Origin: Pagrus major
Taxonomy: Eukaryota > Chordata > Actinopteri > Spariformes > Sparidae
Assembly (NCBI RefSeq): GCF_040436345.1
Contig: NC_133233.1
Location: 7,947,381 to 8,011,380 of the forward strand
Reading direction: 5' to 3'
DNA length: 64,000 nucleotides
A model generated the notes under the pieces. That model did no database searches. It was not told where the DNA came from and saw only the letters and a program-made list of their open reading frames with translations. The stretch's first letter is position 1, and each line of letters starts with the position of its first letter. The position numbers were made by a program, and so were the translations under genes. Of this stretch, positions 1 to 13,500 are shown piece after piece.

Positions 1-1297
1 TAGCCAAGCTGGTGGTGCAGTACAAAAAGCAACATGAAAAACACATTCACTGGCATTGAAGCTAGCTGGTTCTTTAGTATGATTCAAATGAGGCTTAACG
101 TTCACACAGCTTCTCTTGACTGTGTCCAAGTATCACAGCATCAGTCAGATTTTTGCCCCGGACTGAGAGGAGCCACATTAGCATCATGCTAATGCCTGAT
201 TCAACAGGTGTGTGTGTGTGTAATAAACAGTAAAGCAACATCAAACATGGCAAAACTTGCAGCTCCCCAGTTTGACGTCAGTGCCGCAGACAGCTGGTGT
301 GGATGGTCCAGTTACTGGCCCACTGAAACCTGACTGGATGTCCTATTTCACAGTTTGTGGGTTGGCAGGCACCCCAGACACCAGAGTGTGTGTGCACAAG
401 CACTGAAACATGTTTTTCATAATATATGTGGGTCTGCCTTACTTTCATATGAACTCAGGCTTTGGTGATGTGTTCAACTGAAGGCTCATAGCTGGCGGAT
501 TACTGGCTGCAGCTGCTGTAGCAACAGCTTCACTCTCTTGTCTGAGTGGTAACACGGGGCTCCTTGAGAACAGACTGGACCCAAGTCAAACCAGACCAGT
601 TTAGGATCTGGTCCATCTCAGGTGATTCTTTCCCCTTCAGTCAGTGTGCTGCTGGCTGTGGTCCTCAGCAGGGACATTGTTCTGGCTGTTAATCAGAGTA
701 ATAACAAATGAAGGGGATGCCATTCCTTGGTCGTACAACTTGTGTTTATAGCCCGGTGACTCTTGGCCACTGCGCTGGTTGATCCTTCTGAACTCAGCTG
801 AGGAATTCCATTCATGAGGCCTTTTCAGATTAAAGCCTCGGCCTTAAACTTGGCTCAGTCTGCTCAGTGTGTTCTCAGGTTTTACCTGAACAAACATCAT
901 CAAACGTACAAAAAGAGATGAAGTGCCAGCTGGAACGTAGAGATCATTTATTTCTTCATGTATGATTCACCTGAAAGTGAAGTTGTTGTTTTTCTTTGGT
1001 AGCTTCTGTCACGTTATTCCAGTCTGTGGTGTCTCTGCTGGTGGTATTAACAGGTGTATAGACGGGCCTAAAACTGAAACGGGATTACGAAACAAGCATG
1101 CAGAACATTCTGTCTGTAGCACAGTGTTCTAGCACTGTGTTTGTTGATAAAGTGTGATGTGCACGGTGAGCAGTTTATGTGGATAGATGCTGCCCAGCTC
1201 ACGTCACTCTGCCCGGCTGCCCTCCCATCACTCCTGCTCTGTGGGGAACCCCCTGTGTGTAGACTGAACCACAGGTTTACAGCTTCTCACAGGACAG

Positions 1298-1386
1298 GAG
1301 CATGATCAAGGTCCCAACAAGCCCTCAGTTTGTACGTACGTTGTGTATGTACAAACTGAGGGCTTGTTGGGACATTGATCATGCTC
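1298..1386. repeat. Near-perfect long hairpin (42-bp arms)
   Basis: Bases 1298-1339 and 1345-1386 are reverse complements with about two mismatches, separated by a 5-base loop (gttgt). The arms begin and end with gagcatgatc / gatcatgctc. Transcribed RNA would fold into a roughly 42-bp stem, the size of a miRNA precursor. I do not recognise it as a known miRNA. It could also be a tiny palindromic MITE or a fold-back duplication. Confidence 0.85.
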
Positions 1387-2339
1387 ACCTCCTCTGATCA
1401 GTGAAGACATTTTCACCCTTCATTCTTACTGGAAAAGAAGGCATCAAGAGAAAGAGAGACAGACTGAATGGCAGGGTCAAAAAAAATGAAAGGGTTTGTA
1501 ATTCTGAGATTTTACACTGACATCTGTGATTAAAACACATAAGTAACACAAGTTACAGTGTGTACAGTTGTAAACTCTACTGTCCGACCCACTCTAACTG
1601 GCTGCTTTGCACATTTGGGGGCTGAGGGAGGATGAGGATGGGGGAGTTAAGGTAATACCCTCTGTTAGGTCTCTACGGTGGGAGTCCCAGATGGCCGGCG
1701 GCCAAGCTCCTTTAGCGACTACGACAATGGTGAAGCTGTCATTGAATTCCATATGGTTAAGACCCAAAGCTTTTTCCACGAGGGGTCTTAGTGACAGAAA
1801 TGGCCACTCTCTTATTAGCCCATATGGTCCTGGGCAGAGCTCTTAAGTGACTGCAGGGGGTGTCTCACTGAGCCCATCATCATGGCTGTGTTACAGTGAG
1901 TGGAGACTACAATCGCTGATTTCATTATTTTAGGTTTGGACTTATTCCATTTTAGATGAAAATAGTGACTAATATGTTGAGTTAAGCTCTTTCTAGCTAG
2001 GTGATTATTAATCAACTCTGAATGCTGCAGTCAAGTATGATAATGATAAGTGACAATACGAGGCCAGTGTTCAAAAACAATGCACGGCTTAGAGGTGAAA
2101 TTATTGTTTCCCTTTGATCAATTAATCAGTTAATCCTTTCAGCCCACTGGTCATGCAGCACGAGCATTGGATTGACGACCTGCTACTTTGATACGTGTTG
2201 ACATCTATTACAAGACGACAAGAGTAATAATGGAGCCTGAACCTACATTAAGCTGTGCCCAGGCCAGTCAGTCAGATACATTTGATGTGTTAACCTCCTT
2301 AAATTATTTTTGTACTGTGCCATCATCTCCTTTTCATGG

Positions 2340-2605
2340 CCCGGTTTAGTGGGTCCTCCTCTGTTCAAAGACGGTCGTTCCAGTTTAACATAGATGGATT
2401 CTTTTACTCCTCTTTCAAACCATCTGTCTTCTCTGGCCAAGATGTTTACATTGTCGTCCTCAAAGGGATGATTTTTCTCCTTCAGATGTCAGTGGTCAGC
2501 AGAGTCTTGACCTGACGAGTTGGCCCTCCTGTGTTGTGCCATTTGTTTATGGAGAGGTTGTTTTGTCTCCCCAATGTACAAATGTGTGCAGTCCTGGCTG
2601 GTGTC
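2340..2605 (-). mobile_element. Penelope-like element fragment (C-terminal GIY-YIG region)
   Basis: The minus strand reads LAREDRWFERGVKESIYVKL and the preceding KEKNHPFEDNNVN block, then back through the GIY-YIG nuclease part. These blocks are also found in the Penelope-like copies of the 28-47 kb array. It is a short, broken fragment in the opposite orientation to those copies, so it is an independent relic. Confidence 0.75.
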
Positions 2606-3119
2606 TTTCATGGGCTTGAGCTGTATAGTGTGTCTGTTGAGTACTGTCTGTGGTGAATCCAGGCTAACTGTAGGTCTAACCTACAGTCCCTGAGGTGTGA
2701 CCGTCCCCTGGAGGAAGGACACAGTGTCAATCAGTTTTTGTTCCTACAGAACTGCGTCTCAGTCATCCTGCCTATGTGTTTGTGGCTTCGAGCCAATCTT
2801 GTTGTGCACATGGGGAATTTGTTGATGTCAGTGGGAGTGTTTGGCCCAGGGCCAGTGAAAAGCTCTATTACATTAAATGCATCCAGGGCTGCTGGCAGCT
2901 TGTCACAGAGGCCAGCCATGAAACTGCAAACAGCCTCCACCACCTACACGAGCAGGCCCAGGGATCCAGACATGGTTTTATAAAGCTGATGCACTGAAGC
3001 ACAGATAGATAACATGCTTTAACCGGTGGAAACACGTTTCAAGCGCATGGGATACTTACCCCTCATCTAGACAACATGCCCTGTTTTTTGTTTTATCTTT
3101 CCACACTGTGCAACTGACA

Positions 3120-3330
3120 TAATCTACTCCCCTCATTTGTTCGATGGAGACTGAGGACTTTATGGTACAGGAACGATGATGGCAGTCTTGAGGCAGAAGG
3201 TCTCCTGTGAGAATGAGATGTTAAAAATGTCAGTAATTACATCAGCTAGCTGATCGGCACATGTTTTTAGTACACGGCCACAGTTGTTATCAGGACCAGC
3301 AGCTTTACGCATATTCAGTCTCAGAAAAAC
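3120..3330 (-). mobile_element. LINE reverse-transcriptase scrap
   Basis: The minus strand translates to [20 protein letters not shown] followed by [11 protein letters not shown], then a TAIIVPVP block. This is the N-terminal RT region common to teleost non-LTR retrotransposons (GKAAGPD...IPGRVLK.CADQL pattern). Only about 70 codons remain, with no neighbouring RT domains. Confidence 0.65.
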
Positions 3331-5389
3331 AGAAAGTGTTCAGTTCCTCTGGAGGCAAATATCAAAGGAATCTGCACAGTGCACAGAAAGTTTAGCGGCT
3401 CCTTTGCTGCTCAACTCTTTAAAAGGCACGGACAAGATGGAACTGGTGCAGACAGACAATTCAGTGTTGTGTCAGCACTGTGACACAGCGATCGAGACAC
3501 AGGGTTAGATTGTCCATCAATGATGAATTCAGTTCAAACTTTATTACAGACTCAGGGTCCAGATAGAAGACATGACATTCAAGATTAGCAAAGGCTTCCT
3601 ATAGTCAACCACCATCGTATATATACTAGTCATACCATAATATGACATCAAGTGGAATTTACAAGGTCATGTTCATGTCATTGACGCAATATGAACTGCA
3701 ATACCAAAAAATGTAGGATGCTGTGGAAAAAGTAAATAAAATGTTCCAAACAGGTGTTTTTATGAGCATTCAGCTTCTTCCACAGTCTTTAGTTACTCTT
3801 GTCCCAAGTTGTTTGAAACTTGTGGCTGACATTTCATTCATAATGAGCATGTATTTACAAAAATCAATGGAGTTGAAGGTGTGAAGGCATCTGTACATGA
3901 TTAAGTTGCTTAAGACGGTTGAAGTGGGAAATATCTCTGCAGTTTAAATATTTACTCTTATAATCTCGCTCAATATAAGAACTAGTTTGTGTGTTGCAAC
4001 TCCTTTAATGCATAACTCTTCTCTTGGTAATCACCTACTCTTTGTCTAGGCCATGTTGAACCTCTGAACCGCTGGTGCAACCTGCTGCAGCTGCCCATCA
4101 GATGCATTGTGTTCAGATCTTTTCAGTGCATTAAAGCACACTGAACACTCTGCTGCAGCAGCCTCCCAAAGCCAACTCTGCCTCCATCACACTACTCCTT
4201 TACAGCAATTGTAACCATGCCATCACCTCTGGCTCAGTTTGTGTGCACACACACATGTAAACACACAAGCACAAAAGCCATCTCTGTCAGGGTGTAGTCT
4301 GTGAATGAGGCTGCTGGCTTTGGAAATGTGCTGACGCTGCTTTAGAAAAGGCTGTGGTGGCCCAGTATGGTTTCCAAAGAGCAGGCCCGGACCATCTATC
4401 TGCTGTTCCCAGGCAGGACCACACCCACACCAAAACACACTGCTTCACTGCTTCCAGTGGGAGAGTGTGTCCTTAATGTTTCTGTGCCCTGTTAATGTTC
4501 TACACTCCAATACTACCAGGACTCAGTCTTTACAAGCTAAAACATTCCTAAAGTTTAATATTGCATCCCAGCTGTGTAAATTTGGGTTGCAGATGTGGAG
4601 AGGGGGGACAGTTTCCCAAGGCGTCTGTGTGAATGGAAAAGCCGGCAGCGTGGAACGGGAGTGTGTCGGTCTGATGGTGTTCACAGTCTGACAGCTAAAC
4701 AGATCCTTCAGTCATCAAATGAGCGTACTGCTTGGTTCAGTTTGAACAAACAAAGGCGGAGAAATGGCGAGCCTTCGCTGCACGGATAATGCAGAGTCTC
4801 TGTGTGAAAAGGGCTATTGATGGCGTCTGACCCAGATGGATCGTCTGTCCTCATCCTCTCCTGTCTCCTCTGCATCCTTCTTCTATTCATTTTTCCTTCT
4901 TCTTTCTTAATTTAATTTCTGTTGCATAAAACTATTACTAAATCTCATTATTGTAGACTAAACTTTTTTTTTTAAGCCGGTCAGTATCGTCAGATCTGCC
5001 CCAACATCTGTTTGTGATCCAAGTTTGAATAAATGAAGGATTGACTAAATGAAAAGGAAATGCCACAGCCACTCAGTGCACAGAGAGGCCTCTGTGAGAG
5101 TCGGATGTGAGGAAGGCGTCATTGTAACATAAACGGCCTCCTTCAAAGTGTCCAGTGAAAGGAGAGTGCAGTGGGCCTTCACGGATTCTCCAATGTTTAG
5201 AGTTTGTTAAAAAAAAAAAAAAAAAATGTAGTCACTGATACTAATGTCTGCCCCGTCGCCAGAAGAAGTTTCTACAAACCACTGATGAATTCAGATTTGT
5301 ATGTGTCATATCTACCATAGTGCCATTTGTACAAGACCTGTACTGTCACATTCAGATTACATGTATATAAGCATACTTTCATGCTGGGA

Positions 5390-5640
5390 GGCTGGGGATG
5401 GTGATGGTGATGGAGTTACAGGTGAGAGGCCAAGCCAGTGACCACAGTTCGAGACCGCGCTTCAACATTGTGAGGGTGAAACTACTAAATAACATCTATT
5501 CAGATCAGTTTGTGATCTCGGGATCTTCTGGAGACTTGGATCACAGCAGACGAGCTGTATGGAGCCATCTGACTTTCCATCAGCATGGGGGGAGGAGATG
5601 ATGACTGGATTTTCATTTCTAGATGAACTTATCCTTTAAT
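5390..5640. repeat. Degenerate MITE-like repeat fragment
   Basis: The 3' part (tttccatcagcatgg, then gatgatgactgg, then atgaacttatcctttaa) resembles the right half of the TTAA-flanked MITE at 14,219-14,409 (tttctatcagcatgg, gaactgttcctttaa). The left end is not recognisable. Probably an old copy of the same family. Confidence 0.45.
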
Positions 5641-6379
5641 GTAGGAGCATGTAGCTCAGGGCTGGATCAGCCCCATGACTCTCACATGAGGCCCAGCTGA
5701 GGATGAAGCAGCCCGGCGTGGTGCTCCGGGCCCAGAGCTGCTCCTCGCGCTCTGTACCCTGATACAGGTTCTTTATTGCTGCCACACAGTCTTCTTCATT
5801 GTGTTTTGATCTCACAGCTGCTCTTCTTGCTCTCAGCTATAATTTCATTTAGAAAGGAATGAAATAGTCATCTCAGATGTCTGCTTTTGCGTTCTAACTT
5901 TGGATCATGTTTTAACCGCCCCTGTAGCAGTGTAGAGTGAATATAATACTCTTCTTTGTGAAAGTCTTAGAGACCTTCAACTTTTTGTTGGTTTATTTTT
6001 GAATCCAGTCACTCTGAACTCTTAATGTGTCCTGCTGGGTTTCATGGCATTCTGTGTTCTCTCAATAACTCCAAACATGTATCAGTTGGTGGATAATAGT
6101 AAAGGAAACAGATGAAGATTTTCTCCCAAAGCTGCAGTCTTGACTTGCAGTTATGGCGAGGTGCTAGGTGGTCATAACTTTTAAGCTCTGCTGCTAGCAT
6201 GTAATTGATTTCTCCAATTTTATCAATCTCTAAGATAAGACAAAGATGGCAAGGCCAGGTACTGTCTGCTCCTTATACTACTCATGCTAGAGGAGTCATG
6301 ATATTGATCCATAAGTCTGACCCTTTCCAGATATAATGTGATTGGAGACCCTGCTGGTCGATATATCATGGTCCAATGT

Positions 6380-6381
<2 letters not shown>

Positions 6382-6437
<56 letters not shown>
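6382..6437. repeat. (GT)n microsatellite
   Basis: An uninterrupted run of about 28 GT dinucleotides inside the presumed stk17a intron. Confidence 0.95.
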
Positions 6438-6438
<1 letters not shown>

Positions 6439-8529
6439 GTGTATAGGGAAAATATCAAATCAACTCTGGATAACAACACATTTTAAACTCTAAGAGGCAG
6501 CATTCACCGGGCTGGATCCTGAAGTTGTGTAGCCAGCTAAGGTGTTTGACACATGTCAGTCCAATCAGGTTCTTACATTTGCTCTGAATCGCCACGACAA
6601 CATTATTACCTTGACAATGTTATTTAGTTTACAGAGTTGAAGCTCTGATTTAGGGGTTGTAAGGAACTTGAAGTAGTTGAATATTGTGTGTTATGCTTAG
6701 CCTTAAAGTTGCAGGTGCAAACACTGAAAGTTCGTCTTAAAATGTTAATTGTTTGCATGTGAGGTGAAATCACACCTAGCCATCCCTTTATCTCCTCAAA
6801 AGTGTCATTTTTGTTATTAAACAGAAGAAGGAAATAGATCAGTGTGGAAAAATTAGAAATGCTCCTTCAGGTCTCAGCTGACTGGAGGGGGTGTGTCGTT
6901 GTGTGTGACTGACGCAGTAAACACACTCGTGTAGCCTTCATGTCATGTCAGTCAGTGTTAGACCCACACCAGCATTGAAACAGACCCAGGTGACATTAGC
7001 AGGGATGTTTACTGCTGTTTAATGTGCTGCAGCCGAGCAGCTCATTGAGGTGGCAGCTTGTCTCACACAGATCTCCTGCTGTTTATATGCATGCAGGAGG
7101 CTGGAGTCAGCGTGGACTGGAAAGGTGGAGTGCTTTAGTAGCACACTCACACTGCTCATGTCCAGCTCTTCATGTGGATTCCCAGCAAGAAGAGAAAGCT
7201 GCTGAGCTTGAATTTAAAGAGTAACCAATGAAAGCAGTTGAACTGTGTACAGAGGTCAGACAGAAGCTGATAGATTAACTGTAGAGGACGTCTGCTGTTG
7301 TCTACTGGAAGGAACACTCACAGAAGCCTGAAGGAATGAAAAGAGAAGGGCTGAACAAATGTTTTATTAAAATTTCACAAGATATTCTGTCCTGACAGAC
7401 CTGAACTTTGATATAGTGGTAGAAATATGCATATTTATAATAGCACTAATACTGTACAATAACTGCCAGATTTCACACACAGTTTACCTTGAAACCAGTG
7501 AAACCACTGCAGCCCTAGTTTAGACCGTATGCAGTAGCTGGCCTGAATGGACAGCAACCAGTCCAGTCTTAATGGAACAATGGCTTTGTACCCTGCAGAC
7601 CTCTAACTGGCCGCCTGCTGCGCTGCTCCACATTAAACTCTGGATGTTTAACAAGCCTAACATTCATTGACACTTAACTCTACCTCTCTTTGGTGGCTCA
7701 TAGGCCTAGAAAACATCCATAATTGACAGATTAAGTTTCTTCTCTCTCTTACACCTGCTCTATTTATGTCTTTTGTAAGGAGGTTAGACCAGACTTAGTG
7801 CATCTCTGCTTTTCCCACCTTGTCAAACTGTAAAGAAAACACTTTTGCTGTAATCTTTATATCCCATCTACCTTTATATCAAGTCACAGAATGAATCGCA
7901 GCCACATGAAAAGAAGCAGGCCAAGCAGCTTTGGCGTGTCGCTGTCAGTGAGTCTTGGCTTTGGATCGGTCAGGTTCAGCCAGGGTGCTGCTGCTGATTA
8001 TTGGAGCATGGACTGCCAACAGAAGCCGGAGGGAAGGCACGATGTGGGCTTGTCATCTCCATCACCAGCTGCATGTCAGAGGATTTCCCCTGGGCAGCAC
8101 ACACATGTGTGCACACACAGCGCTGTGGTCCTCACATGGGAGCAACTTCCAGCCTGGAATAGAACTGGGTCAGGCCAAACGCCTGCGATAGAGGGAGAGG
8201 GCAACACTGCCAACAACATCCACAGCCACGTCCACCAAATGTTTGACTGCTCCAAAACCCAGCACTTACGCCAGTACTGTACCCGTCTGTGTTTCACACT
8301 GATCCAGAGCCAAACTAACCTGGACAGCCGACTGAGGGGCCAAGAAACAATGTGTCAGACAGGTTGTAGACAAACAGCAGGTTAATGAAGCGTCTTCAGC
8401 AGATAACCAAGAATGAATGTAAACAATGTGTCTGTTATAAACATTTATTACAGTTTACAGACAAACCTAATGGTTCAACTTCCATTTGTGACCTCAGCAC
8501 TTAACACGTTACTCTGTGATTGGTTCACC

Positions 8530-8660
8530 AGGGGTTCAAGGTGCCACATGCATCCAAAAATCTGTCAAGTGCAACTAAACTTTTTCGTCAGTTGCAGGAA
8601 ATGTAGCTGGTCTGATTTTTCATATATATATATATACATATATATATATTTAATGTAGCC
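8530..8660. repeat. MITE fragment plus (TA)n run
   Basis: Bases near 8,549-8,585 (catccaaaaatctgtcaagt, then gcaactaaac) match the left part of the short inverted-repeat element at 54,068-54,274, and are followed by an ATATAT run at about 8,621-8,650. Probably a truncated copy of that element. Confidence 0.5.
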
Positions 8661-9437
8661 TATTATTTTGGAGGTTGTCACAATTTATTTTTTGTCCACG
8701 CTGTTTAATTACAATCATTTACATAATATGTTGAGAAATGAAATGAAAATGTATTACTGGGTGCACCTACATTATGTGCTGGTGCACCAGTGCAACCAGT
8801 GTAAAAAGTTAAGCCATGATTTGATTTATGATTTTCTGTATTTCAGTCTGGATCAGTTTGTTAATTCTTAATAATTAAAGTCAAGGTTAATGTATTTGTC
8901 ATTCTGCAACACAGGGTTGTACGACAAAATCTAAGTTGTGGTTGGTTTGTGCTAGACAAGAAAACCTATTCTTTATGGTGGAGAGGATGAGTTCAGGAGT
9001 CTCACAGTCTGGGGAGTGAAGCTGCTGGTGATGGTGGTTTGGCAGCAGCTGACTCTTTTGTCAGATGGTGGCTGGGTGGGTGTTGTCTTTTAGTATCTTT
9101 GGGCTCTGTGAAGACGTCTCACTTCACTGATGTCACTGATGCTCTGTAGATGGTACCAGTAATGTTCGGGTGGTTTTAATCACCCGCTGTTGAGCCTTCC
9201 TGTCCTGGGCTGTGATGGACGTCACGTCTCATGAGGTCAGCTGACCAACCAGAGAACAGAATTCTGACGACAGATCTCTGGTGTCTCTATGAGAAGGAAC
9301 AGCGTGTAATTTTGTTGACATTAGATGGGATTAAATGTCAATCTGTGCTGTTCGCTGCGGTACCTGTTAGCACGGTTACATCCTTACCCAAACATGGCCT
9401 CCGTGCGTACAGTACTCATGTATTTCTTGTCTTGCAG

Positions 9438-10365
9438 GGGGAAGTTTGCTGTGGTCAGGAAGTGTGTCGAGAAATGCTCAGGCCAAGAGTACGCTGCAAA
9501 GTTCATGAGGAAGAGACGGAAAGGCCAAGACTGCCGGACGGAGATCATCCATGAAATCGCAGTGCTCGAGTTGGCCACAGCCAGCCGGCGGGTGGTCAAC
9601 CTCCACCAGGTCTATGAGATGGCTTCTGAGATGGTGCTGGTCCTGGAGTTGTGAGTATCCAACCTGCACAGCACGCCAAAACACTCACGGAAGCCTGAAA
9701 TATGAACACCTGCCAAAATTTCAACCTAAATTCCTTATGATGGGCTTTGGATCGTCTGGATAAACACAAAAGCTGGTTAACTATAAGTGCATGTTCCTAT
9801 ACAGCCATTAAGGTATTCACATGAACAGTTTTTAATTACAAGCAGATCAAGAGAACTGTGAGCGGAGTTCTTATAACGGCTGGAGAGGAGACGATAAGTT
9901 TTCTGTTGGTTGTATTTATTGGTAGCTGTCCGTTTTGTTGCTGAGTTGTAGTTAAGTCTTATATTTTTACAGTGTCCAGGGCTGTTCCTTAGAATATGGG
10001 CCTTAAGTGTTTGTTTGACTACTCTGAGATTTGGTTTGCCTGTGACTAAACATAGAAAACCCACAGGACATGAACACAGTGATGTTCTCAGAGGAGAAGT
10101 GTGAGAGGGGATGTTTTAGTCCTGCAGAGCTCCAGGCCACACTTTAATGCTCCAGCAAACACTAGCTATTCCAACAATGTGCCTCGCCTGTGTCCTTTTG
10201 TATATATACACACACACACACACACACATCCACACACACGCAGTCTTGTAAAATATGGTGGATGGGGTTTCCTGTGGGTCAGACTGACAGCAGTTTGATG
10301 TGTTAAATCCATCAGTAACACTGAATAATGACCAAGTGGAGCACAGCTCAATGTGACCCAGTGTG

Positions 10366-10402
<37 letters not shown>

Positions 10403-10493
10403 ATCCTGTATGGTGTTGACTACAGTAGCCGCACCAGTTGTCGATGATCTCATCTCTCTGGTCATGCCTGGACCATGCTTGACCTGGTTCCCA

Positions 10494-10571
<78 letters not shown>

Positions 10572-13500
10572 ACATGTGCATCAGTTTATGGCACGCTTGG
10601 CTGAGAGAAGGTCTCTTTCACTTCCTCTCACCCTTCACATTCCATATTGGATTTTGCCTGCATCCCTCACCATGGTGACACACACACACACATACAAACA
10701 TATTAGATGTTATTGACACGCTCTGAATCAGCTGTCGTCTGTGGTTTCTGTGACACTGTAGTGCAGTGTCCTACAAGCCTGTTAACATTACCTTGTTGTG
10801 CTGGACACCCTTCACTTCTGCTCTGTTGGTTGGATGAAACAAACAACTTAAAGATGTTATCTTAGGCTCTGATGAAGGGTCATGAACATTATTCACTATT
10901 TTCTGACAGTTTATTGAAAAAATGATTCCCAGATTGATTTAAAAATCATTTTTTACTGTAACCACACTCTTTGTTTATCAGATTTAAAGGGGCAGTATGT
11001 AGTTTTGGAAAAGAAATTCAAACTCGGAAAGGTAATATTTACAATATGAATAAGGTAATGATAAAATGTATTTATTTGAAATATTTATTTGATTTTATGA
11101 ATAAACAAGCTGTTCGCAGAGGAAAAAAAGGTCCCAGAACACTGTTTGAAGTGAGAAAGGTGGCAGGGTCTGCCACATATAAACAGTAAATCAGTATGAA
11201 ATTGTTTTGTTTATTCAGTTTTTTCCGTCGTGGGGTAATCAATGAATGCACATTTTTCGTATCTGATTAAATTTCTTTCCCAAAACTACACAGTGCTGCT
11301 TTAATTATTTCAACTTTATTTCTTTAATCATGTTTTTTGTCAGTTTGGCAAAGTGGACACCTTTATACCATTATTGTATTATTAATACTGGAGAAGAGGC
11401 CAGGTGCAAAAGGTGCAAATCAGAGTTGCAGCAAATTCCCAAAGCTTGTTGTTGCAGTTAAGTATGAAACACAGCTGTGAAGTTTCATCCACTGACCCAA
11501 AATCAGAAGCTGCTCCACATTTTGTGTTTGTAGCAGGATGTTAACTTTGAACTGATGATCACAGTCACTTTAAATTGTCGGTGGAAGAAATGAGACTTTT
11601 ACTGGTGGAACCAGTGACGCTCTAAATAGCTCCTCCCACTTCACAGCACAATTAACTTTTCCAAGTAACAGCAAACTTCAACAGTCAGCTGTGTGACTCC
11701 ACTCTGTCTGCTTGCAGTGAGACATGAAGAGAGGGCAGAGGCTGCAGTGTTGTAGGATTGTAGTTTTTTACAGGATTATGTGCTGTCAGCAGCACATGCC
11801 ATACAGTGCAATCTGTCCTGTTAAGGAGATCCCATAAATGCTCCTTTAAATGCTCCAGTCAACCCAATCCTCCCCCACCTCAGTCGATAATCCCAATCCC
11901 AGCCATTGTTCATAAAAAGGATAATCCCTGAATTAACTGCTGGCCTGAACCAGGATAGTGCTCCTTTTCAGGGACACACACAATCGACAGGCCCATACTC
12001 TCGTGCACACACGCACATACATGCACAGACCAAGCCATAGTAACACAGGAAGAAGCCACAGTTTGGCTGTGTTTGAAAAGTTTGAAAAAGCTCCTCAAAT
12101 GAAGGAATAACCAGAAGTGATTTAAAGTGATGATCATTGTAATCAAGCAGTAAGACAACAAACGGTACATAATTCATACAGGAGGTGTGGCAGAGAGTAT
12201 CAGCCTGCCTCGGTAATTACTTCTATCATCATGTTCTTCTTCTTCTTTTCATTTCTGATCAAAAAGATACACTTTAAAATGTGACACAGCTGCCTCTCTT
12301 TGTCTGTAGTCACTGGGTAGTCTTGCTCTCCCGCCCACAGCTGATACTGTTGACCACGATACTTTAATTGGGCATCTTACAGCCATTGGGTTTTCCTGAA
12401 CAGGCAGTTGGGTGGTTTGCAAACTGCCTCTCAGAAAGAGCCCAGGCTGTTCAGTTGGAGGGTACTGCCTTTGAGGTACTGCAGGTCCACAAGGGGGTTC
12501 CACAAGGCTCAGTCCTGGGCCTTTTATTAATTACTTTGTAAATAAATTGCCTTGGACAGAACTTTCCTTATTCCTAACTTAACATTTCATTTTTATGCTG
12601 ATGATACAGTCATTTACTGCTTTGCACCTACTCCTGCAAAGGCTTTTGCGTACTCTCAGCATGTATTTGATAGAGTACAAGAACAACTTTGTCAAATTCA
12701 GCTCATCCTAAATGCAGATAAAACAAAACGTATGTTCTTCAAAAACAAGATCTGCATTGTCTGAGACAAACAACAAATTGAGCTAGCATCTACGTTTAAA
12801 CACCTGGGGATTTTAATCGACCACTTGGCTTTTTTAAGTCACATATCCAGCACATAACAAAAGGTTGTCTGTGTGCAAAATGTTTTATCTGATTATTTGA
12901 GTGTGATTTTTCTGTTAATTTGCTGTTTTAACTCTGTGTTGTTGCCATTCGTGGCCAGGTCTCCCTTGTAAAAGAGATCTGTGATCTCAGGGACTAACCT
13001 GGTTAAATAAAGTCCAAATAAAAAGATAAAATGAATAAGAACATCAAATCATTGCTCACCTGATCTGGCAGAAATAGTTAGTGTCATTCATTGCCTTCGC
13101 ACTCGTGCTTTGTGTAATGTGTGCCTGCTTGGTACAAGCAAGGATGTTACAGTAAACCTAGACACAGAGCTGGAGGCGTTCATTCCTATGAAAGCCTGGT
13201 GCTCTTCATGGGCACTTGGATACGAGCACATCAATGCAGTTATTGTTAAAATCTTTTCTCCCAGGGTGAATTCACTCTAAGTTGCCCTGAATGTCATCAC
13301 ACATGCTCACATACAGCATATGACAGTGTGTACAGTCATCAGTCTGTGATAGTGTGTGTGAGTTGTTTGAGATGGAAAATAAAGACAGTTCAGGTCTGTG
13401 ATATGATGATGATGACATGACTCAGATGACCAAGAGTGTCACATGGAAGCACCTCCTGTGTGAGTGTAAGAGCTGGTGGCTGCAGCGTTCACTCCTTCTA

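Larger units (their letters stand above)
1..9437 (+). other. Non-coding stretch, probably stk17a first intron and upstream sequence
   Basis: No exon of a recognisable gene was found here. The first identifiable stk17a exon begins at 9,438 with the third base of a codon, so a start exon must lie upstream. No sequence resembling the STK17A N-terminus before the glycine-rich loop was seen, so the start exon probably lies before base 1. The stretch holds a long hairpin, a Penelope-like scrap, a LINE scrap, a GT microsatellite and MITE fragments, listed separately. The remainder shows nothing I can name. Confidence 0.6.

Noticed and set aside
2731-2997. Overlapping open frames on both strands
   Set aside because: Three frames are open at once and none resembles a known protein; treated as chance.
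7891-8385. A 164-codon open frame on the + strand
   Set aside because: Lies in the presumed intron, has no recognisable domain, overlaps open frames in other phases and includes repeat-like sequence.
10116-10716. Open frames made of Cys-Val or Thr-His runs (also at 17.3-18.1 and 20.9-21.2 kb)
   Set aside because: They are translations of CA/GT microsatellites, not genes.
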